In this document: piece by piece, positions 33,011-42,161 of the stretch
How the letters are laid out: each line of letters starts with the position of its first letter
Numbering within the stretch: position 1 is the stretch's first letter
The notes under the pieces: model-generated
The model's database searches: none
What the model saw: the letters and a program-made list of their open reading frames with translations, nothing else
Told to the model about the DNA's origin: nothing
Origin: Sinomicrobium pectinilyticum
GTDB lineage: Bacteria > Bacteroidota > Bacteroidia > Flavobacteriales > Flavobacteriaceae
Direction: 5' to 3'
NCBI RefSeq assembly: GCF_003725735.1
Contig: NZ_RJTM01000002.1
Location: 1 to 64,000 of the forward strand
DNA: 64,000 nucleotides
Position numbers and translations under genes: made by a program

Positions 33011-35413
33011 CTACATAATCCCTCCGTCTTCTTTGGTATTGTCGTCCCTGTTTTTTCGTTGTACCTGCCTGTTCTTTCCGCTCCCGAAACGATAGGAGAG
33101 CCCCAGGTAAACCGAATTGCTTTCCCAGGTGAACTTCCCGTTTTGTACAAAAGGCCTTTCGCTGTCAAAAGCAAACCGCATGGTGTTGAATATGTCATTG
33201 ACGTTGAGGCTTACGGTCCCTTTACCGTCCGCAAAAGCATAACGTGCGCCCGTATTTACGAAATACATGGGCTTGGCATCGAATTGCAGCGATTTGTTCC
33301 TGCCCCGGTAGAACCCGAACAGGGAAAGGGTGAGCTTTTTGGTTACCGTAAAGTTATTGTTCATCCTGAAGTTGTAAGCCGTGTTGTCCACTTCTACGTA
33401 TTCCGTGCCCACATAGCCCTTTTGTGTCTGGGAGAAGAGATCGAAGCTGGTGTTGAAGTTCCACCATTTTACGGGCTTGTAATTCCCGGAGATTTCCAGT
33501 CCATAGGACGAGTTGTCGTCAAAATTATCATAAGTGAGGATAAGCCTGCTTTCGTCTAACGGGTCTACATAAAGGGCATGATTGATCTCATCTTCTATCC
33601 TGCGGTAGAATACCCCGGCAGTGATGCTTCCCTCCTTTAACCGCCTGGTGTAGTTGGCTTCTACGGAATTGGTAAACTGCGGTTCGAGGCTTTCGTTACC
33701 GAATTCTGATATCAACGGGGTACTCCATTTTCGTATGGGGTTTACCTGGCCTATACCCGGACGGTCCACCCTGCGGCTGAAACTCACCTGGTATTGGTTC
33801 TTTTCGCTGGGAGAATACGTCACGTAAGCCGAAGGGTATAGTTGTGTGTATTTATCCGTAAATGCCCTTACCGTATTGGTATCTGCTTTTACCTCCACAT
33901 TTTCAACACGTGCCCCTACCTGGTATGACCATTTGTCGAAATTCTGCCCGAATGTAGCATAAGCAGAGTAGATGTCCATGCCATAATCAAAAGCAGTACT
34001 GGGAGTAGGGATCAGATCACCTTCTGCATTAAAGGACATTCCGGTGGAATTGAAATCCAGGTTGGTCTCAAATATCCTGGCCTCCGCACCAAGCTCCAGT
34101 TTGGTTTTTTCCGACAACGGGTTTACGTAGTCCAGGTTTATTGTGGTCTGTTCTCTTTTCGTGTCCGTATTGTCTACATAATCCGGGAATTGTGAAGGCC
34201 CCCGGAAACGGTTGTCAATACTTCCGTCATCCGAAAACCGGTTGTGATCCACTTCCAGTTCTATATTATGCCCTTCCCTGGCAAAATCCAGTTTATAATC
34301 AAAATTGTATTGCTGGCTATGGTTGGAGTTATGATCGTTCATGGATTGGAAGAGGTTTCTCGCTTCGTCGTCATGATAGAAAATATTTGTTCCTCCAGCC
34401 CCTTTGCCATCAAAAGTGTTCTGGTTCGTAAAGACAGAAATGGTGTTTTTGTCGTTGAGGTAAAAATCCATTCCTACCTTGTAGAGATGTGATTTGTTGT
34501 TGTTTCGGAAAGAAAATTTTTGCTCCAGGTTTTCTTCGCTGCGGAACAGTCTTCCCTTATTGTTGTACTTTCCTATGTTGTTGCCGTAGCTGCCATATAC
34601 ATTGAACTTTCCGTTTCTGTAATTCAGGTCTACGGAAGAGTTGAACTTGGCGTCTTCTGCTTCGGTAAGCCCGAGGTTGACGTTCCCGTTAAAACCGATA
34701 TTGGCATTTTTGTGCAACACGATATTTATAATACCGCTCATACCTTCCGGGTTGTATTTTGCCGACGGATTGGTAATAAGTTCGATCTTTTTGATCGAAG
34801 TGGACGGGATCTGCTTTAAAAGCTGGGCTACGGGAACATTGGACAGTTTGCCGTCTACCATGACCCTTACGTTCTGGTTGCCCCGGAGCGACAGGTTGCC
34901 ATCCTGGTCCACATTCACCGAAGGGAGGTTGTTCATGATCTCCGAAGCCGTTGCCCCGGTAGTTGTCAGGTCTTTCCCTACGTTAATGACCTTCCGGTCT
35001 ATTTTCTGTTCGATGGTAGAACGTTCGGCTACCACATCTACTCCTTCCAGTTCGGCTACGTTTTCTTCGAGCGATATGGTCCCCAGGTTTACTTTATGGC
35101 TGTCCGAAGGAATATTTACCTGTTTGTGATACGTCTTATAGCCGATATATTGTACCTCGAAGATCAGCTGTCCGTCCGGAAGGCCTTTCAGTTCAAAGGT
35201 ACCGTCGTCCCGGGTTATGCCTCCGGTGAGTATTTCGTTGTCTTTGGCAGACCGCGCTACCACCGATGCATAAGGAATAGGTTCCTGCAGGCCCTCGTCT
35301 ATGACCTTCCCCGTAATAATCCCGGATCTGGAAAAAGATACGGGTGCTGTGGATGCTTGTGCGGTGAGTGCATAGGAAATCAGTAATGCACACCATGTAA
35401 ATACATGTTTCAT
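33011..35413 (-). CDS. TonB-dependent receptor-like outer-membrane protein
   Basis: An 800-residue outer-membrane barrel. A signal peptide (MKHVFTWCALLISYALTAQA) is followed by a CarboxypepD_reg-like domain at about 30-115 (SGIITGKVIDEGLQEPIPYASV), a plug domain (DLTTTGATASEIMNNLPSVNVDQDGNLSLRGNQNVRVMVDGK) and a long beta-barrel of the OMP_b-brl_3 type. It is related to TonB-dependent receptors. No SusD-like partner lies next to it, so it is not a classic polysaccharide utilisation pair; the substrate (siderophore, peptide or small molecule) is unknown. Confidence 0.9.
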   Translation of the reverse strand: MKHVFTWCALLISYALTAQASTAPVSFSRSGIITGKVIDEGLQEPIPYASVVARSAKDNEILTGGITRDDGTFELKGLPDGQLIFEVQYIGYKTYHKQVNIPSDSHKVNLGTISLEENVAELEGVDVVAERSTIEQKIDRKVINVGKDLTTTGATASEIMNNLPSVNVDQDGNLSLRGNQNVRVMVDGKLSNVPVAQLLKQIPSTSIKKIELITNPSAKYNPEGMSGIINIVLHKNANIGFNGNVNLGLTEAEDAKFNSSVDLNYRNGKFNVYGSYGNNIGKYNNKGRLFRSEENLEQKFSFRNNNKSHLYKVGMDFYLNDKNTISVFTNQNTFDGKGAGGTNIFYHDDEARNLFQSMNDHNSNHSQQYNFDYKLDFAREGHNIELEVDHNRFSDDGSIDNRFRGPSQFPDYVDNTDTKREQTTINLDYVNPLSEKTKLELGAEARIFETNLDFNSTGMSFNAEGDLIPTPSTAFDYGMDIYSAYATFGQNFDKWSYQVGARVENVEVKADTNTVRAFTDKYTQLYPSAYVTYSPSEKNQYQVSFSRRVDRPGIGQVNPIRKWSTPLISEFGNESLEPQFTNSVEANYTRRLKEGSITAGVFYRRIEDEINHALYVDPLDESRLILTYDNFDDNSSYGLEISGNYKPVKWWNFNTSFDLFSQTQKGYVGTEYVEVDNTAYNFRMNNNFTVTKKLTLSLFGFYRGRNKSLQFDAKPMYFVNTGARYAFADGKGTVSLNVNDIFNTMRFAFDSERPFVQNGKFTWESNSVYLGLSYRFGSGKNRQVQRKNRDDNTKEDGGIM

Positions 35414-35818
35414 TAGTAGTTCTTAGTTTTTTGATTGATGATATGATGTCCCGCCGTTTTTTGTTCCGGCGTTTGTTAAATGGACGACAAACTGTCTGAA
35501 GTGTTACAGGGATAAATTTGTTTTAACAGTTTTTAACAGTGAAGTGTTAATGAGTTGATGAGCGTTTCGTACAGGTATAGTCCGAATAACTCAGTGGCCT
35601 ATTGGTCTGGTTATTAGGTCAATGAGTGTTTCGTTAACCTGGTAACTTAATAACCTGACCAACAAGTTAGTGCGCTTACCGGTATTTCATAAGATATAAG
35701 ATATGTATGCAATCTACTTTAGTATCCGGTGGGGTGGTTGTTATGTATGCCATTAACATTTTGGCAGCCTGACAAGGGGACAAATACGTGATGCCCCGGC
35801 ATTTCTTGTTGCTCGCAG
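35414..35818. other. Intergenic region with degenerate repeats
   Basis: No gene. It has TTTAACAGTTTTTAACAG-type repeats (35520-35550) and a run of degenerate units such as GGTAACTTAATAACCTGACC (35640-35660), similar in style to sequence at 485-545 and around 38820-38885. Confidence 0.5.
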
Positions 35819-36391
35819 TTAAAGGCCACAGCGTTTTAGCTCTTCCCTCAACCGGGGGATAACCTGTTTGTCGAACCAGGGGTTTTTGGCCCTCCATATA
35901 TTATTTCTAGGGGAGGGATGGGGCAGGACAAAGTATTTGGGAAGATATTCCTCGAAGTTTTTTACTGTTTCGGTGAGGGTATTTTTTCTTTGTTCCTGCA
36001 GGTAGTACTGCTGGGCATAGGTGCCGATAAGCAGGGTGAGCTTTACTTCCTTCATCTGTTCCCACAGGGTATGGTGCCATAAGGGGGCACATTCTTTCCG
36101 CGGTGGAAGGTCGCCGGACTTGCCTTTACCGGGATAGCAGAACCCCATGGGAATGAGGGCTATTTGCTCCGGATTGTAAAAAGTGTCGCGGCTTACCTGC
36201 ATCCATTGGCGGAGGTTGTCGCCGCTTTTGTCGTCCCACGGAATACCGCTTTGGTGAACCACGGCCCCCGGGGCCTGACCGATAACCACTATTTTACTGT
36301 CCGGATGGGCGGAGAGTACGGGGTTTGGTCCGAACTCCAGGTGTTGTGCGCACGCTTTGCAGTTTTTTATGTCTTCGAGTAATTCGTCCAC
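35819..36391 (-). CDS. Uracil-DNA glycosylase family protein (probable Fe-S type)
   Basis: A 190-residue protein that should excise uracil from DNA. The active-site motifs are VVIGQAPGAVVHQSGIPWDD and HPSPRNN near residue 155. Four cysteines at 11, 14 (CKAC), 85 (FCYPG) and 101 (KECAP) match the spacing of the four cluster ligands in family 4/5 enzymes, so a 4Fe-4S cluster is likely. Its stop is followed after only 9 bases on the other side by the start region of the S15 peptidase gene (36401), which is on the same strand and lies upstream, so the two may be co-transcribed. Confidence 0.85.
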   Translation of the reverse strand: MDELLEDIKNCKACAQHLEFGPNPVLSAHPDSKIVVIGQAPGAVVHQSGIPWDDKSGDNLRQWMQVSRDTFYNPEQIALIPMGFCYPGKGKSGDLPPRKECAPLWHHTLWEQMKEVKLTLLIGTYAQQYYLQEQRKNTLTETVKNFEEYLPKYFVLPHPSPRNNIWRAKNPWFDKQVIPRLREELKRCGL

Positions 36392-36400
36392 TTTAAGAGT

Positions 36401-38659
36401 TTATGGATTTTGAGTTCCTATTCGGATATAGCTGTCATTGTACCACCTTATATCTAAAGGTTCCCCGGCATCTTTAATGGTTTCTTCGCTCACATCCTTA
36501 CCTGTGCCATAGTTTATCTGCCAGTCCGGATTTTTGTTGATGCCAAGCACCACTAATAACCTGCTGCCTTTACCCAGTTTCCTGGAGGTAAAGAATGTAT
36601 TTGTTATAGGGACAGATTCCTTTTTCCCGGGAGTGAGGAGTTGTCTTTTGGTATTGTCCCTGGTAAAACTGGCCCTGGCTATGTAATTGGAGAGGGAGAA
36701 GTATTTGCCGGAAGGGAGTACTTCATAAAGGAATATGGCCATATCCATATCTTTTTTATTGATGGCAGCATGGATTTCACCGGTAAAGGAACCATTCACG
36801 ATAAGGTCTTTATCCAGGGGTTCTGAAATATAGGTAATGCCATTCCCTGTGTAAATATCGTCCGAAAGGATACCCCCGGAATAACTGTTGTAAGCATCGA
36901 GATCTTTGCGGTCTCCCAGGTCAACTTCATGTCTTACGTATTCTGCCTGGCCCTCTTTTCGGGGAATAAGTTTATAGTGTTCCCCCTGCCGTATATTACT
37001 CAGGTACAGGGTGAGGGAGTCTGTATTCATGGCTTGTAATGAGGGGGCATGCCTCCACTTGTCCGTACCCATCACCTGGTAGTTTATCCTGTCTTTTAAG
37101 ATGGCCGGAAGCGGTCCGCCCTTTAGGACATGATCGAACCATTCATAAACCACTTCGTATATACTGATATTGGCCGATTTATCTATGGTATAATCGCCTA
37201 TGGTCTTGTTGGCATAGGATTGTCCTCCGCCGTGAGAATAAGGGCCGATCAACAGGTAATGTTCAGCTTCGGGATTATATTTGTAATGTTCTTTAAAATA
37301 GTACATGGCCCCGAGTTGATCGACATCGAAATATCCTGTGGTGGTAAGGACGGGAATATTGATATTGGCAAAGTCTTCCCGGTAAGGGACCATATTCTGC
37401 CAGAATTCATCATACGCCGGATGATCGATCCAGCGCTGGAATATTTTGTTCGGCTCACCGTTAAGGCTGTCCAGGGTTTGAAATGCAGAACCTTCTTTAT
37501 ACCATTTTTCAAATAATCCGGACCAATGTTCACCATCAAAGAACGACTTCTCATCGGTAAATTTATTGTTGATGACATAGTGTATCCAGCGTAACATATA
37601 ACTCATAAAGACATGGTTTTGCATAGGGTAATCCACGCCTATGCCCACAGCTACCTGCGGAACAATGGTTTTTAATGCGGGATGTGGTTTTTTTACGGCA
37701 GACCATTGGCTGAAACCGAGGTAGCTCCCGCCCATCATACCTATCTTGCCATTGCACCAGGGTTGTTTACTTATCCAGTCAATAACATCATAGGCATCCC
37801 GGCCGTCGTGCTCAAAAGGTTCTATTTCGTTTTGACTCTTTCGTTTCCCGCGGGTGTTTACGGTGACTCCCACGTAGCCATTTACAGCGGCCCTTTTTGC
37901 TGTTTCAAAGTCGTAATCCCCGGCATATATATTATACACCAAAATTACGGGCAGGGGATCGGTATTTGTTTTTCTTCTGATGATGGTTGCGGTAAGCGTG
38001 GCTTTTTCGCTGGTTTTTATCAGAACGTCTTCTTCTATGGTAAAGATGGCTTCGTCCTTCTTTTGAAGGAGCTTCCGGGCCAAAGGACCAATTTCGGAAA
38101 ACATGGCGTATTTGTTGTAGGCCTTGCACAGCCCTTTTGCCTGTGCCGTACTAATGCTGTCTTTATCTTTGAGTTCCTCGAGCTGTTTTTGCAGTTTTTC
38201 TTTCAGGTCAGGAATATCTTCGTCTATGTTTCTCGATATGGAAGGCATGAGGTGCCCGGGGAAGTTGTCGTAGTACCTGTTAAAAGTTGTGGTAAAAGCT
38301 TCGGTAAAGGCTGTGTTTTCGGTATTTTGTAATTGCTTGGCAGCGATGTATACTTCATGCACGAAAAGGTTAGGTTCGTACATCCGGTTTATGGCGTATG
38401 CATCCAGATAATGGTCGATACTTTGTTGTACATCTCCAAAATGTCCGGCAGCCATCTGCATTTGATAAAGGTTGCCATAATAGAGGAGGGTGGTGTCTTT
38501 TTTGGTATTCCGAAGCACTTTTTCCGCAAGGGAAGGAATAAATTCCCGAAGTGCGGAGCTGTCGCTTACCACTTTTTTTTCAAAATAAAATTGCTGTGCA
38601 AAAGTGCATGTCATTGCCAGCATGGCAACGGATAACGCAGTGTAGGTTTTCAGGGTCAT
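36401..38659 (-). CDS. Secreted X-Pro dipeptidyl-peptidase (S15/CocE-like) hydrolase
   Basis: A 752-residue exported alpha/beta hydrolase. The start at 38659 gives a clean signal peptide (MTLKTYTALSVAMLAMTCTFA); an upstream ATG at 38692 adds 11 residues and is less likely. The catalytic serine sits in MMGGSYLGFSQW, within the S15 core (KRAAVNGYVGVTVNTRGKRKSQ, HDGRDAYDVIDWI). The C-terminal jelly-roll domain (about 540-752) is that of the CocE/PepX C-terminal type. It probably cleaves peptides or esters in the periplasm. Confidence 0.9.
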   Translation of the reverse strand: MTLKTYTALSVAMLAMTCTFAQQFYFEKKVVSDSSALREFIPSLAEKVLRNTKKDTTLLYYGNLYQMQMAAGHFGDVQQSIDHYLDAYAINRMYEPNLFVHEVYIAAKQLQNTENTAFTEAFTTTFNRYYDNFPGHLMPSISRNIDEDIPDLKEKLQKQLEELKDKDSISTAQAKGLCKAYNKYAMFSEIGPLARKLLQKKDEAIFTIEEDVLIKTSEKATLTATIIRRKTNTDPLPVILVYNIYAGDYDFETAKRAAVNGYVGVTVNTRGKRKSQNEIEPFEHDGRDAYDVIDWISKQPWCNGKIGMMGGSYLGFSQWSAVKKPHPALKTIVPQVAVGIGVDYPMQNHVFMSYMLRWIHYVINNKFTDEKSFFDGEHWSGLFEKWYKEGSAFQTLDSLNGEPNKIFQRWIDHPAYDEFWQNMVPYREDFANINIPVLTTTGYFDVDQLGAMYYFKEHYKYNPEAEHYLLIGPYSHGGGQSYANKTIGDYTIDKSANISIYEVVYEWFDHVLKGGPLPAILKDRINYQVMGTDKWRHAPSLQAMNTDSLTLYLSNIRQGEHYKLIPRKEGQAEYVRHEVDLGDRKDLDAYNSYSGGILSDDIYTGNGITYISEPLDKDLIVNGSFTGEIHAAINKKDMDMAIFLYEVLPSGKYFSLSNYIARASFTRDNTKRQLLTPGKKESVPITNTFFTSRKLGKGSRLLVVLGINKNPDWQINYGTGKDVSEETIKDAGEPLDIRWYNDSYIRIGTQNP

Positions 38660-38955
38660 ATTTATAAGGATGTTAATAATGGGTTGGGTCATTCCTGTTT
38701 ACAACCTCGCTTAAAAGTATTAAATTTTTATTTTATCGGTCTCGGTTATAGGGCTAAATCCTCTGCAGTTTTTTGCAAAACTTTAGTAATGCGAAAAAAA
38801 TATAGGCTGATTATTCGATTAATGAGTTGTTGAGACAGTGAGTTTGTGCGTGCTCTGGTTTGATTAGTGGTCTGATAAACAATGATTAAAGAGGGAGTTT
38901 GTTTTATCCGAATCTCTGTACCTTTCAGTGCAGTAAGATTTGGTAGTGATCGGAT
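38660..38955. other. Intergenic region with hairpin repeat
   Basis: No gene. A motif CTGTACCTTTCAGTGCAG followed by GGTAGTGATC (38919-38950) is a diverged copy of the hairpin repeat at 21411-21440. The preceding stretch (38815-38885) has degenerate TGATTAGTGGTC-type repeats. Confidence 0.5.
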
Positions 38956-39426
38956 TTAACCTTCGTTGACCGGAAATTCATAAACATCCAGAAAGCGCCC
39001 GGAAACTTTGCCGGGTTCCCGGTGAATTACCGAACCTCCCATTTTGTCGTAAAAACCTTTGGCATTGGGATCGGAGGAAAGGGACACGGACCTGCCGTTC
39101 TGTTGTTTTATATGTTTGAGTATCTGTTCGAAGATGCGGGTGCCGTACCCCTTCCGGATATACCCGGGTAGCAACCAGAAATGGTCAACTTCCCAATGGT
39201 GATCGCCCTTGTGTACCAATCCGTAAAATCCTATAAACCCATCCGCGTTTTCTACTTTGACCACTTCGTTCCGGGTAATATATTCCGGGGTAATGGTAAG
39301 GTCTTCCCTCCAGAGCTCCATAAGGCGGTCGGCATATCCCCAATTTTTTTTTGAACTCATGGCGGTCTGTGTAAGGAGGTCGTGGTCTTCCGGTGTGGCT
39401 TTGATGTATTTCAGTGTGCGGTTCAT
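38956..39426 (-). CDS. GNAT family N-acetyltransferase
   Basis: A 156-residue protein with the GNAT fold. The acetyl-CoA-binding motif is LPGYIRKGYGTRIFEQIL (R/Q-x-x-G-x-G/A type), and the C-terminal strand segment is SDPNAKGFYDKMGG. Substrate unknown. It overlaps the preceding gene by 4 bases (39423-39426), so the two are likely a coupled pair. Confidence 0.88.
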   Translation of the reverse strand: MNRTLKYIKATPEDHDLLTQTAMSSKKNWGYADRLMELWREDLTITPEYITRNEVVKVENADGFIGFYGLVHKGDHHWEVDHFWLLPGYIRKGYGTRIFEQILKHIKQQNGRSVSLSSDPNAKGFYDKMGGSVIHREPGKVSGRFLDVYEFPVNEG

Positions 39427-39935
39427 GGTGTGCTGTGCTGAAAGTTGTCAATCATTTTAAGAATGCGCTCCGCTCTGGCATCTTCCTGCCGGACTTCGTA
39501 AACCCATTGCAGCCATTGCCGTTGTTTATCCGTCTTCAGCCTGAGAAACCTTTTGTAGACTTCGGGGGGCTCCGTTTTAAAACAGGCAATGATTTCTTCG
39601 GGGATCTCAAATGGGGTGCCTGTGGAAAATGTGACGTTCGTCTTTTCGGCAGGGGGCGTTACCGGAAAAAGTTTCAGGTGCACATAATCTCCCTCGCCTT
39701 TTCCTATGGTTTTGCGTATGGCTGCGTTTACAGGGAAAAACAGGGTGCCGTCTCCCTTTGGCATCAGTGTTTTTACCGGTAACCGGTATCCGTCGATCTC
39801 TGCATGTACCTGAAGCATGCCGAAATATTTGTCTTTTTCCTGTTTTATTTCGGGCAGGGCTATGTAGGTCCATCCGCCTTTTCCGGGAAATTTTTCCAGC
39901 AGGTATTTCTTGCTGGTCAGGGGGTTGGGTGTCAT
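39423..39935 (-). CDS. YdeI/DUF1905 family protein
   Basis: A 170-residue cytoplasmic protein. Residues 8-95 fit DUF1905 (GGWTYIALPEI ... VHAEIDGYRLPVKTLMPKGDGTLFFPVNAAIRKTIGKGEGDYVHLKL), a small beta-barrel, followed by the helical YdeI C-terminal region (EIIACFKTEPPEVYKRFLRLKTDKQRQWLQWV). Function unknown. The downstream acetyltransferase gene overlaps its stop. Confidence 0.85.
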   Translation of the reverse strand: MTPNPLTSKKYLLEKFPGKGGWTYIALPEIKQEKDKYFGMLQVHAEIDGYRLPVKTLMPKGDGTLFFPVNAAIRKTIGKGEGDYVHLKLFPVTPPAEKTNVTFSTGTPFEIPEEIIACFKTEPPEVYKRFLRLKTDKQRQWLQWVYEVRQEDARAERILKMIDNFQHSTP

Positions 39936-40160
39936 GGTAGCCTGTGTTTTTTTGATGTATAAAAATAGGGATTTCCCCGCAATTCCGGGCTGTTTTCGTC
40001 AAAGAGGTGCGGCAGGCCATGTTAAGGGCAGGGGCCGGGAGTTTTTGAAGCGGAGACCTGCCCCGGGACTGTGGAAAAATAACATCCGGGGAGACAGGGA
40101 ATATCTTTGGTCCTTGAAAAAAAATCGTATCTTGTCTTAAAAGATAAAAACAGGAAAAAA

Positions 40161-40586
40161 ATGGCAAAAACTAACGGGGCAACAGCGTGTAACGGCCTGG
40201 ATGACTACTATACCAAAGCCACAATTGGCAGGCATTCTTTTTATATAGATGAACCGGAAAAAGCAGGAGGCAAGGATAAAAGCCCTTCCCCGACGGATTA
40301 TGTACTGGGCGCACTGGCTTCATGTACGGCGATTACCATGCGTATGTATGCCCAGCGGAAAGGATGGGAAGTGGGGGTAATAAAGGTACATGCGGTCTTT
40401 GCCCCGGTAATGACCGCCGATGGTATAAAACAAAGGATAAAAAAAGAAGTGACCTTTGAAAAAGAACTACCGCAGGATCAGGCAGACCGGCTACTGGAAA
40501 TCGGGGAAAAATGCCCGGTAAGTAAAATGTTGAAGACAGAAGTGGAGATGCTGATGAAGCAGACCGGCTATGCGGATCAGGGGTAA
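40161..40586 (+). CDS. OsmC-family peroxide-stress protein
   Basis: A 141-residue protein of the OsmC/Ohr superfamily, which reduces organic hydroperoxides. The two conserved cysteines are in LASCTAITMRMYA and EKCPVSKML. The region SPSPTDYVLGAL matches the OsmC pattern. The start at 40161 follows a TATCTTTG box at 40102-40109; an upstream ATG at 40107 overlaps that box and is rejected. Single gene. Confidence 0.9.
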   Translation: MAKTNGATACNGLDDYYTKATIGRHSFYIDEPEKAGGKDKSPSPTDYVLGALASCTAITMRMYAQRKGWEVGVIKVHAVFAPVMTADGIKQRIKKEVTFEKELPQDQADRLLEIGEKCPVSKMLKTEVEMLMKQTGYADQG

Positions 40587-40884
40587 CGGGAATACAGGAT
40601 ATGCGGAAAAGGGACGGGAGCGGTGTTCAGGAGATTTTTATATGAAATGAGTTGTGACAATTTGAATTGATACCAACCGAAATGTTTCATGGCGAATTAC
40701 ATCAGCGAACACCATTAAAAAATAAATAATAAGTGAGTTAAATAAAAATGAACAGATGAAAAGATGTTATAAAAATCAGTTTGTTAAAATACCGGGACCG
40801 TAAAGTGTTAATCTAAAATCGTAAATCGTATATTTGTCCCTTTGTAATTGAAATAAGCTGGTTTTTTGAAAGATATTTTTTTGC
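40587..40884. other. Leader region of the HPRT-Adk gene
   Basis: No gene; AT-rich. TATATTTG at 40829-40836 is a good -7 box, 48 bases before the ATG. A TTA rather than TTG lies at the usual -33 distance (40807-40809). Confidence 0.5.
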
Positions 40885-42015
40885 ATGGGAATCATTAAGC
40901 TTCACGACAAATACTTTAAACCATTTATATCTTCTGCGGAAATTGACAGTGCCGTAAGGCGGCTGGCACAAAGCGTGAATGCGGATATGCCCGGTGAGGT
41001 TCCCGTATTTATAGCCATACTGAACGGTGCTTTTATGTTTGCGGCGGATTTTATGAAGGCATACCCGGAGGATTGTGAGATATCTTTTGTGAAACTGGCA
41101 TCCTATAGCGGAATGGCCTCTACGGGAGCCGTAAAGCAACTGGTAGGTCTTGATGAAAGCCTGGAGGGGCGGACGGTTGTGGTGCTCGAAGATATCGTGG
41201 ACACGGGGAATACCCTGGTGGAAATTCACCGGATATTTTCGGGGATGAAGGTGAAAAGCCTGAAAATAGCCACCTTGTTCTACAAACCGGAAGCGTATAA
41301 ACAACAATTGAATATCGATTATATAGGGTTGGAACTTCCCGATAAGTTCATCGTAGGCTATGGCCTCGATTATGACGGACTGGGAAGAAACCTGCCCGAA
41401 GTATATCAACTAAAAGAAAAGGACATGATAAATTTAGTTCTCTTTGGAAAACCCGGAGCCGGGAAAGGAACGCAAGCGACTTTTTTAAAGGAAAAATACA
41501 ACCTGGTACATATTTCCACCGGAGATGTTTTTCGTTATAATATAAAGAACGAGACCGACCTGGGAAAACTGGCCAAAACCTATATAGATAAAGGAGAGCT
41601 GGTACCTGATGAGGTGACCATAAACATGTTGCAGGCCGAGGTGGAGAAAAATGAAGATGCCCGCGGGTTTATCTTTGACGGTTTTCCCAGAACTACTGCC
41701 CAGGCAGAGGCGCTGGACCGGTTGTTGCAGGACAAAAACATGGAGGTAAGCGCCACAATTGCCCTGGAAGCCGATGATGAAGTGCTTATAGAGCGTCTCC
41801 TGGAACGCGGAAAGGTAAGTGGAAGAAGTGACGACCAGGATGAGGATAAGATAAGGAACCGCTTTGAGGAATACAATGAAAAAACGGCCCCATTGATCGA
41901 TTTTTACGAGCAGCAGGGCAAACTATACAGTGTAAACGGTATCGGCTCCGTAGCGGAAATTACGGCGCGCCTTTCGGAGGTTATTGAGAGCCTGGAGATC
42001 GTAAGCAGTAAATAA
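40885..42015 (+). CDS. Hypoxanthine phosphoribosyltransferase-adenylate kinase fusion
   Basis: One uninterrupted 376-residue frame with two enzymes of purine metabolism. Residues 1-178 form a purine salvage phosphoribosyltransferase: the PRPP loop VVVLEDIVDTGNTL is at 98-111, and the tail DKFIVGYGLDYDGLGRNLPEVYQL is typical of hypoxanthine-guanine phosphoribosyltransferase. Residues 181-376 are a short-LID adenylate kinase: P-loop GKPGAGKGT at 188-196, STGDVFR, FIFDGFPRT, and ERGKVSGRSDD. No frameshift or stop separates them. An internal Met181 could allow separate kinase synthesis. Both domains look intact. Confidence 0.93.
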   Translation: MGIIKLHDKYFKPFISSAEIDSAVRRLAQSVNADMPGEVPVFIAILNGAFMFAADFMKAYPEDCEISFVKLASYSGMASTGAVKQLVGLDESLEGRTVVVLEDIVDTGNTLVEIHRIFSGMKVKSLKIATLFYKPEAYKQQLNIDYIGLELPDKFIVGYGLDYDGLGRNLPEVYQLKEKDMINLVLFGKPGAGKGTQATFLKEKYNLVHISTGDVFRYNIKNETDLGKLAKTYIDKGELVPDEVTINMLQAEVEKNEDARGFIFDGFPRTTAQAEALDRLLQDKNMEVSATIALEADDEVLIERLLERGKVSGRSDDQDEDKIRNRFEEYNEKTAPLIDFYEQQGKLYSVNGIGSVAEITARLSEVIESLEIVSSK

Positions 42016-42064
42016 TTCATTTACAGCAGGTATCAGGACAATATTGTCTGAAAAATATATTGTG

Positions 42065-42086
42065 GAGGCGCACCGTCGTGCGTCTC
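42065..42086. terminator. Hairpin between HPRT-Adk and obg
   Basis: 9-bp stem GAGGCGCAC / GTGCGTCTC (one G-T pair) with a 4-base loop; T-poor tail, so attenuation or partial termination is possible. Confidence 0.5.
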
Positions 42087-42161
42087 TGTGTTTCCGGATG
42101 GGTACACTTCCTGCCGTAATACAGGAGCAAAACACTATACATAAACCATAGCCATAAGAAG

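Noticed and set aside
33011-35413. A polysaccharide utilisation locus at the outer-membrane receptor
   Set aside because: No SusD-like gene, glycoside hydrolase or sigma/anti-sigma pair is adjacent.
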